A stretch of DNA of 64,000 nucleotides from the NCBI GenBank assembly GCA_021732975.1, contig JAKFWC010000022.1, positions 81,255 through 145,254 on the forward strand. The letters are read 5' to 3'. Positions 42,810 to 53,491 of this stretch are shown in pieces. Position numbers and translations under genes: made by a program. The notes under the pieces were generated by a model. That model was not told the origin of the DNA, did not search any database, and saw nothing but the letters and a program-made list of their open reading frames with translations. This stretch comes from Planctomycetaceae bacterium (GTDB lineage: Bacteria > Planctomycetota > Planctomycetia > Planctomycetales > Planctomycetaceae). Positions within the stretch are counted from its first letter, which is position 1, and the number at the start of each line of letters is the position of its first letter.

Positions 42810-45458
42810 TCAGGGGAGATAACGGAACTCCGCGGTGCCGAGGAGGGCTTGCAGGTAGCTGGCCCACGCGGCTGTCTGCGGATCTTTCGCCTGGATCACA
42901 TCCTCGGCGACAACGTTTTCTGTTTGATCAACATCATCCGGATTGACGACTTGTGTGTTATTAGTGGCGTTCGCGGATGCTTTCGGTTTGACCACGACGA
43001 TGGCTGTCAGGGCATCGGCCGGTGATGTGGAAATCGCCGCTTTCGCAAACTGCTCGGCCTGCAATGATCCGGCGAGGGCCGCATACTCCGACAGATAAAA
43101 CCGTGCCCGTCCGATTTCACTGCTGGTTGCCGGACGGTTCAATATCCGCAGATAGGCTTCCTGCAAGCGACTCGTCTCGTCGAGATCATTCCGGGAAAAC
43201 AATTGCTCGGCGAGCACCAACGCCTGTCGACGCACCAACGGGTCGTTGAGCAAATAAAGCGCCTGCGTCGGTACCGTCGTCGTATCGCGGCTGCCGGTCA
43301 CCAGACCCTGGTCGGCGAAGTCGAAGACTTCCAGTGACGGCGGCACCAGCGTGCGAACCAGCGGCAGATAAACACTGCGTCGCGGACTGGCCTTCACCGC
43401 TTCGAGTATCTGTTTTGCTTCTGGACCGTTGTTCCGCATCTCGATCACTTTCAGCGATTGAGCCGCAGAACCCGAGGGACGTGTCCGGTCCAATGTCCCC
43501 GCGGCGGCGAGAGTGGCATCGCGGATCTCTTCAGCGTGCAAACGGCGCGGGCTGTGTCGCCACACGAGGCGATTGGATGGATCGGTTTCGAGATGCGTGG
43601 GAGTGGTCGTCGCACTGAGTTGATAGGCGTGACTGAGGACCATGCTGCGGACCAGACGCTTCACTGACCAACCGTCTTTCATGAACCGCGTGGCGAGGTG
43701 ATCGAGCAGTTCCGGATGCGACGGCTTTGCGCCGGTCACACCAAAGTTGTCGACAGTCGAAACAATCCCCTGACCGAAGAGGTGATGCCACACGCGGTTG
43801 ACCGCCACCCGCGGCGTCAGTGGATTCTGCGGACTCGTCAACCACTGCGCGAGTTCCAACCGCCCGCTTTGCTGCGAATTGAGAGGCAACGCGTTCGGCA
43901 CAGACACCGCCGTGAGGTACCCGCGCGGCACCACCGGCCCAAGCTTCTCGGCTTCACCCCGCAGACGGACTTCAGTATCACCAACGGCCTTCGCATCCCG
44001 CACTCCCATCGCCACCACTCCCTGCACGGCCGGGTCGGTGAGGGCCGTCAACTCCGCTTGCAGACGGTTCATCCGCTGTCGGGCTTGTTGCTGTTTGGGG
44101 CGACCGTTGGGGGCGAGTTCCTTTCCTTCTTTGGAATCGCGCAGCCGTTCAAATTCGTCCTTCGCCACTTCCAACGCGGCTTGAGCTTTCGCGACCTGTT
44201 CATCATTTGTCTTTTGAGACGGCGACTGGAGCTTCAACAGCAGCGACGGATCGTAATAGTCGAGACCGCCGCCACCCATTTTGTTGCGCAGACCAGCACA
44301 GAGATCGGTGCTGTGAAAGATCCCGGCGAGCGCGTAGTAATCGGTCGTGGGGATCGGATCGAATTTGTGATCGTGGCAGCGGGCGCAACTCACCGTGAGG
44401 CCGAGCACCGACCGCGAGACCGTGTCGATCTGCTCGTCGATGTTATCCATGATGTAGCGAACTTTGAACCGCTGATTGACATCCTTCACCCCGATGGCGA
44501 GGAAACCCGTCGCAATCTGATTGGCATCGCGTTCGTCCGGTGTCACCGCGGGCAGCAGATCGCCGGCGAGTTGTTCCTGAAGGAAGCGGTCGTACGGTTT
44601 ATCGGCGTTGAAGGCGTTGACCACCCAGTCGCGATACCGCCAGGCATGGGGATATGGCAGGTTACGAGCCGAGCCGGTCGATTCGCCGTACCGCGCGACA
44701 TCGAGCCAATGCCGGCCCCAGCGTTCACCATAAGCGGTTGATGCCAACAAACGATCCACCACCGATGCGAACGCTTCCGGGGATTCGTCAGCCAGGAACG
44801 CTTCAATCTCTTTCGGCGACGGAGGCAGACCGGTCAGATCGAACGTCACTCGCCGCAACAGAGACAACTTGTCGGCATCGGCCACCGGTGGCAGCCCCGC
44901 TTTTTCCAGTCCCGCCAGGATAAACCGGTCGAGATCGTCCCGCACCCACGCTTCCTGTCGGACCACCGGTAACGAGGGCGTCGCCAGCGGTTGCCACGAC
45001 CAGTGTTCCTGTCGCAGTTTTTCGTAGTCCGCGTGCCATTTCCCTAAGTCTTGGGGAACTTCCAGCGCCGGCCAGACCGCCCCCTCAGCGATCCATTTTT
45101 CCAGCACTGCGATCTGCTCATCGGTAAGCTTGAACTCGGGCGGCATCTTCAACTTGGAATCGGTCTGCCGCACGGCTTGGATGAGGACGCTCTTTTCGAC
45201 ATCGCCCGGCACGACGCCCGGGCCGCGGCCACCCCCCTGCAAAATCCCCTTGTGATCGTCGACCCGCAAGCCCCCCGCCGCCTTGTGGTCTGCCGAGTGG
45301 CAGTTGTAGCAGTTGGCCGCCAGGAGTGGCCGCACGTGCTTCTCGAAGTATTCGAGCTTTGCGGGATCGGGCAATTCATCCGCCCCGCGCACCGGAACCC
45401 CGACGGCGATCACGGCGGTGACCATCGTGGTCACGGAAAAGGCCCCTCTCAAAAACAT
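42810..45458 (-). CDS. Planctomycete cytochrome with PSCyt1, DUF1549 and DUF1553, copy 2
   Basis: 882 residues. A signal peptide, then a haem-binding PSCyt1 domain with CYNCH (about residues 50-54), DUF1549 (LLRRVTFDLTGLPPSPKEIEAF, GERWGRHWLDVARYGESTG), a Lys/Glu/Gln-rich insertion (about 410-470, likely coiled coil) and DUF1553 (WLTSPQNPLTPRVAVNRVWHHLFG). It is longer than copy 1 by the insertion and an Asn/Val-rich stretch near the C-terminus (TNNTQVVNPDDVDQTENV). It lies between the sulfatase and DUF1501 genes. Confidence 0.9.
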   Translation of the reverse strand: MFLRGAFSVTTMVTAVIAVGVPVRGADELPDPAKLEYFEKHVRPLLAANCYNCHSADHKAAGGLRVDDHKGILQGGGRGPGVVPGDVEKSVLIQAVRQTDSKLKMPPEFKLTDEQIAVLEKWIAEGAVWPALEVPQDLGKWHADYEKLRQEHWSWQPLATPSLPVVRQEAWVRDDLDRFILAGLEKAGLPPVADADKLSLLRRVTFDLTGLPPSPKEIEAFLADESPEAFASVVDRLLASTAYGERWGRHWLDVARYGESTGSARNLPYPHAWRYRDWVVNAFNADKPYDRFLQEQLAGDLLPAVTPDERDANQIATGFLAIGVKDVNQRFKVRYIMDNIDEQIDTVSRSVLGLTVSCARCHDHKFDPIPTTDYYALAGIFHSTDLCAGLRNKMGGGGLDYYDPSLLLKLQSPSQKTNDEQVAKAQAALEVAKDEFERLRDSKEGKELAPNGRPKQQQARQRMNRLQAELTALTDPAVQGVVAMGVRDAKAVGDTEVRLRGEAEKLGPVVPRGYLTAVSVPNALPLNSQQSGRLELAQWLTSPQNPLTPRVAVNRVWHHLFGQGIVSTVDNFGVTGAKPSHPELLDHLATRFMKDGWSVKRLVRSMVLSHAYQLSATTTPTHLETDPSNRLVWRHSPRRLHAEEIRDATLAAAGTLDRTRPSGSAAQSLKVIEMRNNGPEAKQILEAVKASPRRSVYLPLVRTLVPPSLEVFDFADQGLVTGSRDTTTVPTQALYLLNDPLVRRQALVLAEQLFSRNDLDETSRLQEAYLRILNRPATSSEIGRARFYLSEYAALAGSLQAEQFAKAAISTSPADALTAIVVVKPKASANATNNTQVVNPDDVDQTENVVAEDVIQAKDPQTAAWASYLQALLGTAEFRYLP

Positions 45459-45523
45459 GGCACTCGACTCCTGCAGCGAACCGATTCGTCAAAAGCGATG
45501 CCGAAACTCGCGTGAGAGACGGC

Positions 45524-46876
45524 CTACTGGTTACGCGCCGCTTTCTTCTTCTTGCCTTGCTGCGGACCGGGTGTCCATTTCGGTGCGACCAGCGTCTTGT
45601 CCCAGCCATCCCATTCGGCTTGCAGTTTCTTGACGCGATCGGGTTGGACCGCCGCGAGATCGTGGGCTTCGCCGATGTCGTCTTTCAGATTGTAGAGCCG
45701 CGGTTGTGTGTCGCCGGCCACTTTAAGCAGCTTCCAATCCCCCTGCCGTAAGGCGATCTGCTGACCGAATCGCCAGTAGAGGTTGGCGTGCGGTGCGTCT
45801 TTGTTCTCGCCGGTAAAATACGGCAGCAGGTTGACACCATCCAGCGGAGCTTTGCCAGTCGCTGGAGCGCCGGCGGCAGCGAGGGCCGTCGGCAGAATAT
45901 CGAGTTGAATCACCGGCTGGTCATACACCGCCCCGGCCTTGATCTTCGCGGGCCACTTCACGAAGAACGGCACCCGCACGCCCCCTTCCCATGTCGTCGC
46001 TTTCTGACCGTTCAACGGCGTGTTCGTCGATCCATTGACCGGTGGGCCCCCGTTATCGCTGATAAAGAAGACGAGCGTGTTTTCTTCGAGACCATGAGTC
46101 TTCAACTTCGCCATGACCTGGCCGATGGCTTCATCCATCGCGGTCAACATCCCGGCATAGGTCCGGCGGCGTTCATCGGCGATGTGCTTGAATTGTTCGA
46201 GATGCTCGGCCTTCGCATGCTGCGGGTTATGCACGGCATTAAACGGCAGGTACAGGAAGAATGCCTTGTCTTTATGGCGGTCGATGAAACCCATCGATTC
46301 CACCGCGAAAGCATCCGTCAGATACGCGGGGGCGTCCACGGGTTCGGTGCCCCGCAGGATCGGAGCAGCCGCGTTGCCTCCCGGAAAATACGGATGCGCG
46401 CCGCCGAGAAAACCGTAGAATTCGTCAAAACCCCGTTGTTGCGGATGAAACTGCGGCGAGTTACCGAGATGCCACTTGCCGACCATCCCGGTGACATATC
46501 CGGCCGCCTTCAATCGCGTGGGGAGCGTGACTTCGTCGAGACTGAGGCCGATGGCATCGCCCCCGCCACCCCCACCGGGATTGAACTCGTGACCGAAGCG
46601 CTGTTGATACCGACCGGTGAGCAACCCCGCCCGTGTCGGACTGCAATACGGCCCGGAGACATACCCCGAGGTCGCCCGCACTCCGGCTTTAGCGATGGCA
46701 TCAATATGCGGTGTGGGGATGTCCTTCCCACCGTGAATGCCGAGGTCGCCATAGCCAAGATCGTCGGCCACGATTAACACGATGTTCGGCTTCTTCATTT
46801 CATCCGCCGCAGCAACGGGTATTGCCACCGAGATGATCGCCAGCCAGACGCTTTGAATCCTGTGGAGAGGCCGCAT
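45524..46876 (-). CDS. Secreted type I sulfatase
   Basis: 450 residues. A signal peptide ends near AVAAA (about 24). The sulfatase motif is CSPTR at 78-82, where Cys78 becomes formylglycine; metal ligands Asp38-Asp39 (VADDLGYGD), the GKWHLG block and FISDNGG are present. It removes sulphate esters from glycans or small molecules. ATG 46876 has GGAG 9 bases upstream; the open frame to 46969 is not needed. It heads an operon with PSCyt1/DUF1549/DUF1553 and DUF1501, linking that pair to sulphated glycan use. The C-terminus is Lys-rich. Confidence 0.92.
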   Translation of the reverse strand: MRPLHRIQSVWLAIISVAIPVAAADEMKKPNIVLIVADDLGYGDLGIHGGKDIPTPHIDAIAKAGVRATSGYVSGPYCSPTRAGLLTGRYQQRFGHEFNPGGGGGGDAIGLSLDEVTLPTRLKAAGYVTGMVGKWHLGNSPQFHPQQRGFDEFYGFLGGAHPYFPGGNAAAPILRGTEPVDAPAYLTDAFAVESMGFIDRHKDKAFFLYLPFNAVHNPQHAKAEHLEQFKHIADERRRTYAGMLTAMDEAIGQVMAKLKTHGLEENTLVFFISDNGGPPVNGSTNTPLNGQKATTWEGGVRVPFFVKWPAKIKAGAVYDQPVIQLDILPTALAAAGAPATGKAPLDGVNLLPYFTGENKDAPHANLYWRFGQQIALRQGDWKLLKVAGDTQPRLYNLKDDIGEAHDLAAVQPDRVKKLQAEWDGWDKTLVAPKWTPGPQQGKKKKAARNQ

Positions 46877-47004
46877 CACGAAGTCACTCCTTATGTAGTG
46901 GGCGATCACTGCCTGTTTCCAGTCGTACGCGGACCAGGGGAAGTGAGATAGACGGCTCGCGAATCGCATTGACCGAAGCCATGAACATGGAGACGCCCCG
47001 GATT

Positions 47005-47427
47005 CTACCGCGATGCCAGATCAAAATGCACAGTATTCCGGCCCGGTTTAATCTCTGCGGTGAGTCCGCCGGAGGGAATCGACTTCTTAGGGAGCTTCAC
47101 GACTTGAACGCCCGGCAGCGCCTTGCCATCTTCGCCCTGTTCGGGTTCCGCCGGTTCAATCTCGACACGATGCGTGCCGAGCATCGCGCCGGCCCGATGA
47201 TGATTGAAGAGCAGGCGGTATTGTCCCTCCGCATTGGTGCCACCGAACGAAGGTGATCCACCTTGCTGCTGCGGGATGAACCGAATGTTGACCCGCGGCA
47301 AGGGCTGGCCATCGAGCGTGATTTTCCCCGTCACCGTGGCCAGTTCCGGTCCATCCTGCCGTCCGCAGCCGATGCTGAACACCATCAATATGCCGAGCAA
47401 AGAGAGTTGTAACCAAGGTTTGGACAT
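47005..47427 (-). CDS. Small lipoprotein with transthyretin-like domain
   Basis: 140 residues. Lipobox (FSIGC, Cys21) then a carboxypeptidase-regulatory/transthyretin-like beta domain (VTGKITLDGQPLPRVNIRFIP, GTNAEGQYRL, GTHRVEIEPAE). Such lipoproteins are very common in planctomycetes beside DUF1559 genes, as here. GGAGAA precedes ATG 47427. Function unknown, probably structural or binding at the envelope. Confidence 0.82.
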   Translation of the reverse strand: MSKPWLQLSLLGILMVFSIGCGRQDGPELATVTGKITLDGQPLPRVNIRFIPQQQGGSPSFGGTNAEGQYRLLFNHHRAGAMLGTHRVEIEPAEPEQGEDGKALPGVQVVKLPKKSIPSGGLTAEIKPGRNTVHFDLASR

Positions 47428-47479
47428 GATGTTTTCTCCGATCTTTCTAATGTGAGAGACGATGTTTCAAATTGCGTGA

Positions 47480-47564
47480 CGAGCCGGAAGCGTCAGGGAC
47501 GGTTTCTCTCTGCCGTCGATGTGCGCCTGGTGGCAAGACATCCGTCGCCGACGCTTCCGGCTCG
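47480..47564. repeat. Family A inverted-repeat element, copy 4
   Basis: Arms 47480-47502 (CGAGCCGGAAGCGTCAGGGA core) and 47542-47564, with two mismatches. It sits 13 bases after the stop of the DUF1559 gene on the minus strand. Confidence 0.85.
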
Positions 47565-47577
47565 TTAAGGAGGAGTC

Positions 47578-48648
<1,071 letters not shown>

Positions 48649-48737
48649 GACAGCGGTCTCCTTGTTTCTATCAATGCAATGCGAATGACGTGGAACGGGA
48701 ATATGGGCAGGAAAACGTGTGGTTCCCTGCCATCAGT

Positions 48738-49013
48738 TCAGAAGTCGTCCTCAACCGAGGAACCTTCCAACGGCAGAGCGACGGCGATGGCATCGATGAC
48801 GCTCGACACTCCAGGTAACTGCTGTACCAGACGGAAGCCCAAGGATTTGGCGTAGAACGTCGAGACGGACCCCATCAGCACGACGACACCAGAGCGAGCG
48901 CGGGCCATGATCCTTCGGAAGCGAAAGGGATCATGATTGAGCAGCGCGTGCTCAACATTTTGTTCCAGAAGCCGATCAGCCGGTTCGTGCCGCAAATTGC
49001 CAAAAGCGACCAT
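48738..49013 (-). CDS. Small BON-domain protein
   Basis: 91 residues. The core (RSGVVVLMGSVSTFYAKSLGFRLVQQLPGVSSVIDAIAV) follows the BON pattern: a G-V turn, a helix, then a V-x-x-V-x-x-x-I-x-V strand. There is no signal peptide, so it is cytoplasmic or leaderless. BON proteins bind lipid or peptidoglycan surfaces. AGGA lies 8 bases before ATG 49013. Confidence 0.68.
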   Translation of the reverse strand: MVAFGNLRHEPADRLLEQNVEHALLNHDPFRFRRIMARARSGVVVLMGSVSTFYAKSLGFRLVQQLPGVSSVIDAIAVALPLEGSSVEDDF

Positions 49014-49797
49014 GATTCATTCCTGTGTCATGCAAATACGGTTGAGATAAAAGCGCACCGTCCACGACAACCCCCGCCCGGTTCGATGCAGAACCGGCGC
49101 GCAGGCCGAGTACGGACGGGCGACAGAGGAGCCAGTTCGGAGCGGACGCGTTTACAGAACGCAGAGTCCTACCGAATATGTGGCGAAGGAACCGTTGTGT
49201 CGTCAGACGGCATAAGCCTCCGAGCACAACGGCGCTGCGGTGAGAATGACTGGGTTAGCAACAACAACAACGAGCAAACATCCGCGACTCCGGGAGTCTG
49301 CGTGCGCGCCTCTAGTGACCCAGTCAGCAGCAGCACAGGATTGAAGGAATGGTCGGTAGATTCCTGAGGGGACGCCTCAGTTGATATACCACCAACTTAG
49401 TTGCGTTTTTATTTTCGGCTTTTCACCGGCATTGTCAATGGCGTTTTGCCAAAAAAGCTGGAAAATTGCTGAAATCACCGGAGTAACAGCCGTATCGACG
49501 CCGTCATCGAGGCATACAGGAATCAATTCAGCCACTGAATTGATCGGAGATCTCTAAACCACCCCACTGCCGAAGAGGTTCAACCGATTCTGTCCTGCGG
49601 TATGGCCCCGTCTGGCCGTCGGTGGATTTCTTTGGGAGCGATGGCTTTGTACGCCCTGCAGTGACGCGACACATTATGTTCTTCAAGCAAGGTAACCCGG
49701 GTGCCGACGCAGTTCGTGCAGGAGTGAGGTCACGATTTTCCATTCGTGGGTCGGTATGATGAGATCGGCATTCCAGTAACACTCCTTGGGCGCGACG
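49014..49797. other. Long intergenic region with an AT-rich stretch and a palindrome
   Basis: 784 bases with no supportable gene. 49375-49500 is AT-rich against the background, with T-runs and a GTTTTGCC segment. TCAATTCAG (49523-49531) and CTGAATTGA (49535-49543) form a perfect palindrome around CCA, a possible operator for the hydrolase downstream. Confidence 0.45.
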
Positions 49798-51546
49798 ATG
49801 CTCCGCGGATTGTCCTTCATCGGTCTGGGGATCGGACTGGCACTCGTCGTCTGGCTGGTGATCGGTCAAAATTTCAAAGCCGGCACAACGCCAGCAGATT
49901 CCCCGGATGTAGTGTCGCGCCCTGCGGGCGTTGCCGAGGCGCTCCGCGGTTCCTGGCGACTCGTCGAGACTCTCCGTGGTCACGAACGAACTCGCGTTGC
50001 CGTCGCAGAGGCCCGATCGCCGGAAAATTGCCCGTGTGCACTTCAGATCGAGAGCGATCTGGCTCAGTTGTCGGCCGCCCTGCCCTTCGGTCACTCGGGA
50101 TTGGACATCGTGCGGACATGGTCCGTGGAGAGTCTCCCGGATCAGTCGGGCTGGTGCCTCACGCCGGCACAGCAACCGGATCCCGCTTCGGAAGGCTTTC
50201 CAAGACTGTTGGCCACACGCGAAGGGGAACGTCTTAGGGTGGCTTCGATTTCAAGTTCCATGGAATGGATCTTTGAATCGCGGAGCGAAACCCGCACCAC
50301 AATTTTTCTCGTCCACGGGACGTACGATGCCACGTCGGACTGGACGCGGGAAGTACCGGAGTCCATCACGTTTGCGTCCGAGATGCGACGGGCGTTGGGG
50401 ACGGAAAACGTGCGGATCGAGCCGTTTCTCTGGCGAACTTCAGTACAGCACGCGGCGCGCGATCAGGCCGCGGTGAATTTGGCGGCGCTCCTCGATGACC
50501 CGCGGTTTGCCGAAGACCGCGTCGTCCTGGTCGGACATAGTCACGGAGGAAACGTCTGCTTATCGGCTGCGGGGCGCTGTCAACGACGGATCGATGTCGC
50601 CATTTGCCTGGCCACGCCGCATATGCACGTCTTGATGCAGGACGAGCGTCAGCAACCCGCGGCCTTGCCGGTCTATCTCACGCCCAGGGGCCGTGCAAAT
50701 ATCGGCATGATTGTCAATGTGTGGGCACAGACCGATCCGGTCGTGGCCCAGCGCGTCAATGCACTTCTTGGTCCGTGGGCCGCCGTCCGGTCGGGACTGG
50801 AAGAACAGGTGGCGATTCATGCGGTTCACGACTGGCGCCGCGAGCAGAACTTCCCTCGACTGATTCACAAAGACGGCCCGATCAAGGAACTGCTTGCGGA
50901 ATACACCGGAGCCAAATCGAAGTCCCATCTCACCACGTTGCCACGTCTGTCCGTTGCCGATCATGAGTTTGAGCTGACCTGCGAAGTCAACGACGTGACG
51001 GCGCATAGCGTGATTCACTCCCGCCGCGTGGGTCATGTTCTCGGCGCAGCGGTTCAGGACGGCTTTAGTGCCGAAATGGTCGAGTATCTCTCCGGATTGT
51101 GGCTGCGAGCGGACAGCGACACCGGCGGACCGGTCGCACCGTCCGTTGCGGAAGCATGGTGGGCGGCCCATCGGGATGACAGCGACTTCAACGGTTGGTT
51201 GTTGAAGTCGCTGGAAGTGAACGGTAAATCACGGAATCAACCCAACGGCGCCCCCTGGGATCGTGATGGCTCGTGGCCGGATCTCTATGTGGCCTGGACA
51301 ATGGACTCGACCGGCCTTCAAGGAAGCAGCGGAGTGGGTGATGGTTCAGGATTACGATCGCAACCCTGGTGGCGATTTCCTCCAGACACCGCAGTGGCCT
51401 TTGAAATTCGCGATCGCGATCCGGTGTCTACGGACGAACTGCTGGGACAGTTCCAAGTCCCGGCCGAATCCTCTGTGCCGTCTCCGTTTGTCGATGACAC
51501 AGAGGCGTACTCTCTACGCGTCGAGTGGCTCCGGCTTCATGATTAA
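49798..51546 (+). CDS. Membrane-anchored alpha/beta-hydrolase with a C2-like C-terminal domain
   Basis: 582 residues. An N-terminal helix (LSFIGLGIGLALVVWLVIG) anchors it. The hydrolase core (about 165-345) has an HGTYDAT oxyanion motif, nucleophile Ser248 in VGHSHGGN, and possible acid and His residues later (QTDPVV, IHAVHDWRR). The C-terminal part (about 465-582; LLKSLEVNGKSR..., DLYVAWT, AFEIRDRDPVSTDELLGQF) has C2-domain spacing of Asp residues that could bind Ca and membrane. A lipase or esterase is likely. ATG 49798 was chosen over TTG 49786. Confidence 0.7.
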   Translation: MLRGLSFIGLGIGLALVVWLVIGQNFKAGTTPADSPDVVSRPAGVAEALRGSWRLVETLRGHERTRVAVAEARSPENCPCALQIESDLAQLSAALPFGHSGLDIVRTWSVESLPDQSGWCLTPAQQPDPASEGFPRLLATREGERLRVASISSSMEWIFESRSETRTTIFLVHGTYDATSDWTREVPESITFASEMRRALGTENVRIEPFLWRTSVQHAARDQAAVNLAALLDDPRFAEDRVVLVGHSHGGNVCLSAAGRCQRRIDVAICLATPHMHVLMQDERQQPAALPVYLTPRGRANIGMIVNVWAQTDPVVAQRVNALLGPWAAVRSGLEEQVAIHAVHDWRREQNFPRLIHKDGPIKELLAEYTGAKSKSHLTTLPRLSVADHEFELTCEVNDVTAHSVIHSRRVGHVLGAAVQDGFSAEMVEYLSGLWLRADSDTGGPVAPSVAEAWWAAHRDDSDFNGWLLKSLEVNGKSRNQPNGAPWDRDGSWPDLYVAWTMDSTGLQGSSGVGDGSGLRSQPWWRFPPDTAVAFEIRDRDPVSTDELLGQFQVPAESSVPSPFVDDTEAYSLRVEWLRLHD

Positions 51547-52105
51547 ACGGTACTTGAAGATGCTGGACCGATGAAGGCGTACGGCAAAGGTTCAGCACTT
51601 TGCCAGTCTCAGGACAGTTCACCGCGACGAGAAACGCAGAGAATATTGCCGGGCCATAAAGTGCAGTGCGCCGCATCGTCAAGCCTCCTGATGAATGACA
51701 TGGTTCCGATCACGAGCGGCTCAAACACCGGCTCTATTCGAGTTCCAACCCGTGAGTCGATGTCCAGTCGCAAACCACATACCGGGCTCGATGAGTACCA
51801 TCTCGAGACACAGAATCGCGTGACTCCTCACGGTCTACCTGTCCAGTTCAGCGTTCAGGCCACACGGTTCGCTCAATTCCCGCACGCTCCACAAGGACCG
51901 GCCGAGGTCGGGCTGTAGGCGGCCACGGACCGAAACCGGTGCTGAGTGATGCCTGCCAGACCACACTGGCGGCTTTCCGCTCAGGAATTAAGGGCCTGTC
52001 CATCACAGAAACTGAGTTCCCCGCGATGGCATTTCGTTTGCTCTACCGAAAATGAGACCAGGTTCAACACGGGCTTCTCGATCAATTTTCTGAAGAGTCC
52101 ACTCC
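51547..52105. other. Intergenic, nothing recognised
   Basis: 559 bases. Open frames here look random; no repeat family member was found. Confidence 0.4.
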
Positions 52106-52354
52106 ATGATTGCCACCCTTGAATCCGTTCATGTCTGCGAATCCACCTTCGCTTCCAGCCTGGGTTTCGACTCATTCGAGGATTTAATTGAAGCCTCCGA
52201 ACCGATGCTGTCGTCCTACGGAGAACTCTGGTTCATTCTGGAACTGCCGGAACACCATTGGCTGGCGTGGCCCTTTCCGGAATGGGATGCCTCACACCGC
52301 TTTGCGACCTACGAAGAAGCGGTGACCTTCGTGCGTCCCTTCGAGTGGGATTAA
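52106..52354 (+). CDS. Small acidic hypothetical protein
   Basis: 82 residues, acidic and rich in Trp and Glu (YGELWFILELPEHHWLAWPFPEWD). Coding-like composition and a clear stop suggest a real gene, but no family is recognised and no strong ribosome site was seen. Confidence 0.55.
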   Translation: MIATLESVHVCESTFASSLGFDSFEDLIEASEPMLSSYGELWFILELPEHHWLAWPFPEWDASHRFATYEEAVTFVRPFEWD

Positions 52355-52464
52355 CGCGAACCTCTCGCCAATGTCGCGTCTCTTACCTATCGCAATAACG
52401 TGACGAAGCGCGGGCTATCTACGTGGTGATAGAAGTTCCTACGCTCTCATCCTGGTAATCAACG

Positions 52465-52683
52465 ATGATCACAAAATCGACGCTTCAGCTTCAATCGGAA
52501 ATTCGGGAACTGCACGAGCAGTTGAACCGAGCCGAACAACAGAGCCGGCGGCTCGGCGATGCGCGAATGCGGCTGTTCCTCAAACACAAGCTGCTCTACC
52601 TGAATGCCGAACTCGGGCTGCCGCTCCGAGAGCAAGTTGGACACCCGAATCCTGCCGCAGAACAAATGGCATTAGCGCGATAA
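52465..52683 (+). CDS. Small coiled-coil hypothetical protein
   Basis: 72 residues, mostly helical with a heptad pattern (LQLQSEIRELHEQLNRAEQQSRRL) followed by LKHKLLYLNAEL. It could form a coiled-coil dimer. It is 111 bases after the small acidic gene and in the same direction; the function is unknown. Confidence 0.5.
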   Translation: MITKSTLQLQSEIRELHEQLNRAEQQSRRLGDARMRLFLKHKLLYLNAELGLPLREQVGHPNPAAEQMALAR

Positions 52684-52711
52684 GTACCCGTCGTTGCGAA
52701 TGCGAGCACAC

Positions 52712-53491
52712 TCACAACGCCGGGAAGAACTCCGCAAAATCCTTACGAACGGCGTTCAAACCGGCAACGATCACCCGGACATCCGTCGTCGGCGAGATCA
52801 AGCGGCAGCCCTTTTCGTGTAGCATCTTGGCATGCGCGGGGTTGAACGCCACCGCGGCAAGATGTTTCTTGTGCTTCTTACACGCGGCGGAAATCTTGTC
52901 GATCGCCGCGATGCACTTTTCGTTGAAAAAATCACCGGTGACACCGAGGCTCTGGCTCAAATCCGCCGGGCCAATGAACAGCGCATCGACACCATCAATC
53001 GCAGCAATCGCTTCGCACTCCTCCACTGCGGGCAGCGTTTCAATCTGAATAAGCGTGAATGTCTCCGCATTCGCCTTTTTGGTGAACTCCGCGGCGGGCA
53101 TGGTGGTGAAGCGGGCATCGATCCCGCCGGTGTTGAGGCCCCGCCAGCCACGCGGGGCGAATTTCGCCCACTGCACGAACTCTTCGGCCTGCTTCGCGGA
53201 GAAGATTTGGGCCGCCATGATTCCGCCCGCACCGGCTTCAAAGCAGCGTGTGACGGTGGCGTAATCGGTGGGAGCAACACGGCAGAAGGAATCCATCCCA
53301 TAGGCCCGGCAGGCCAACGTGGCGACCTCCAGTTGCGTGGTCGTCAGACCGACGTGCTCCATGTCGAACCAGACGCCGTGAAATCCGCCCGTCATCCCCG
53401 CGATTTGCAGAATGTTGTGGTGATAGACCCGCCCCGCAGCGAGAATAATAGCGGTCTCACCACGATCCAGACGTTCTTTCAGCGTAGGCAT
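52712..53491 (-). CDS. HpcH/HpaI-family aldolase
   Basis: 259 residues. A class II, metal-dependent TIM barrel that splits or forms 2-keto-3-deoxy acids (as 2,4-dihydroxyhept-2-enedioate or 2-keto-3-deoxy-glucarate aldolase). Evidence: GVWFDMEHVGLTT (the base His), QIETLPAVEE with a metal Glu, and IGPADLSQSLG. ATG 53491 begins at the family N-terminus; an upstream open frame to 53620 is discarded. The exact substrate cannot be set. Confidence 0.88.
   Translation of the reverse strand: MPTLKERLDRGETAIILAAGRVYHHNILQIAGMTGGFHGVWFDMEHVGLTTTQLEVATLACRAYGMDSFCRVAPTDYATVTRCFEAGAGGIMAAQIFSAKQAEEFVQWAKFAPRGWRGLNTGGIDARFTTMPAAEFTKKANAETFTLIQIETLPAVEECEAIAAIDGVDALFIGPADLSQSLGVTGDFFNEKCIAAIDKISAACKKHKKHLAAVAFNPAHAKMLHEKGCRLISPTTDVRVIVAGLNAVRKDFAEFFPAL

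Noticed and set aside
42694..42867. Extension of the DUF1501 frame (copy 2) through repeat B
   Set aside because: It runs through an inverted repeat and into the neighbouring stop; the Tat leader begins at ATG 42693.
49528..50175. 215-codon minus-strand frame overlapping the hydrolase start
   Set aside because: Antisense to the hydrolase gene with its anchor helix and no domain content.
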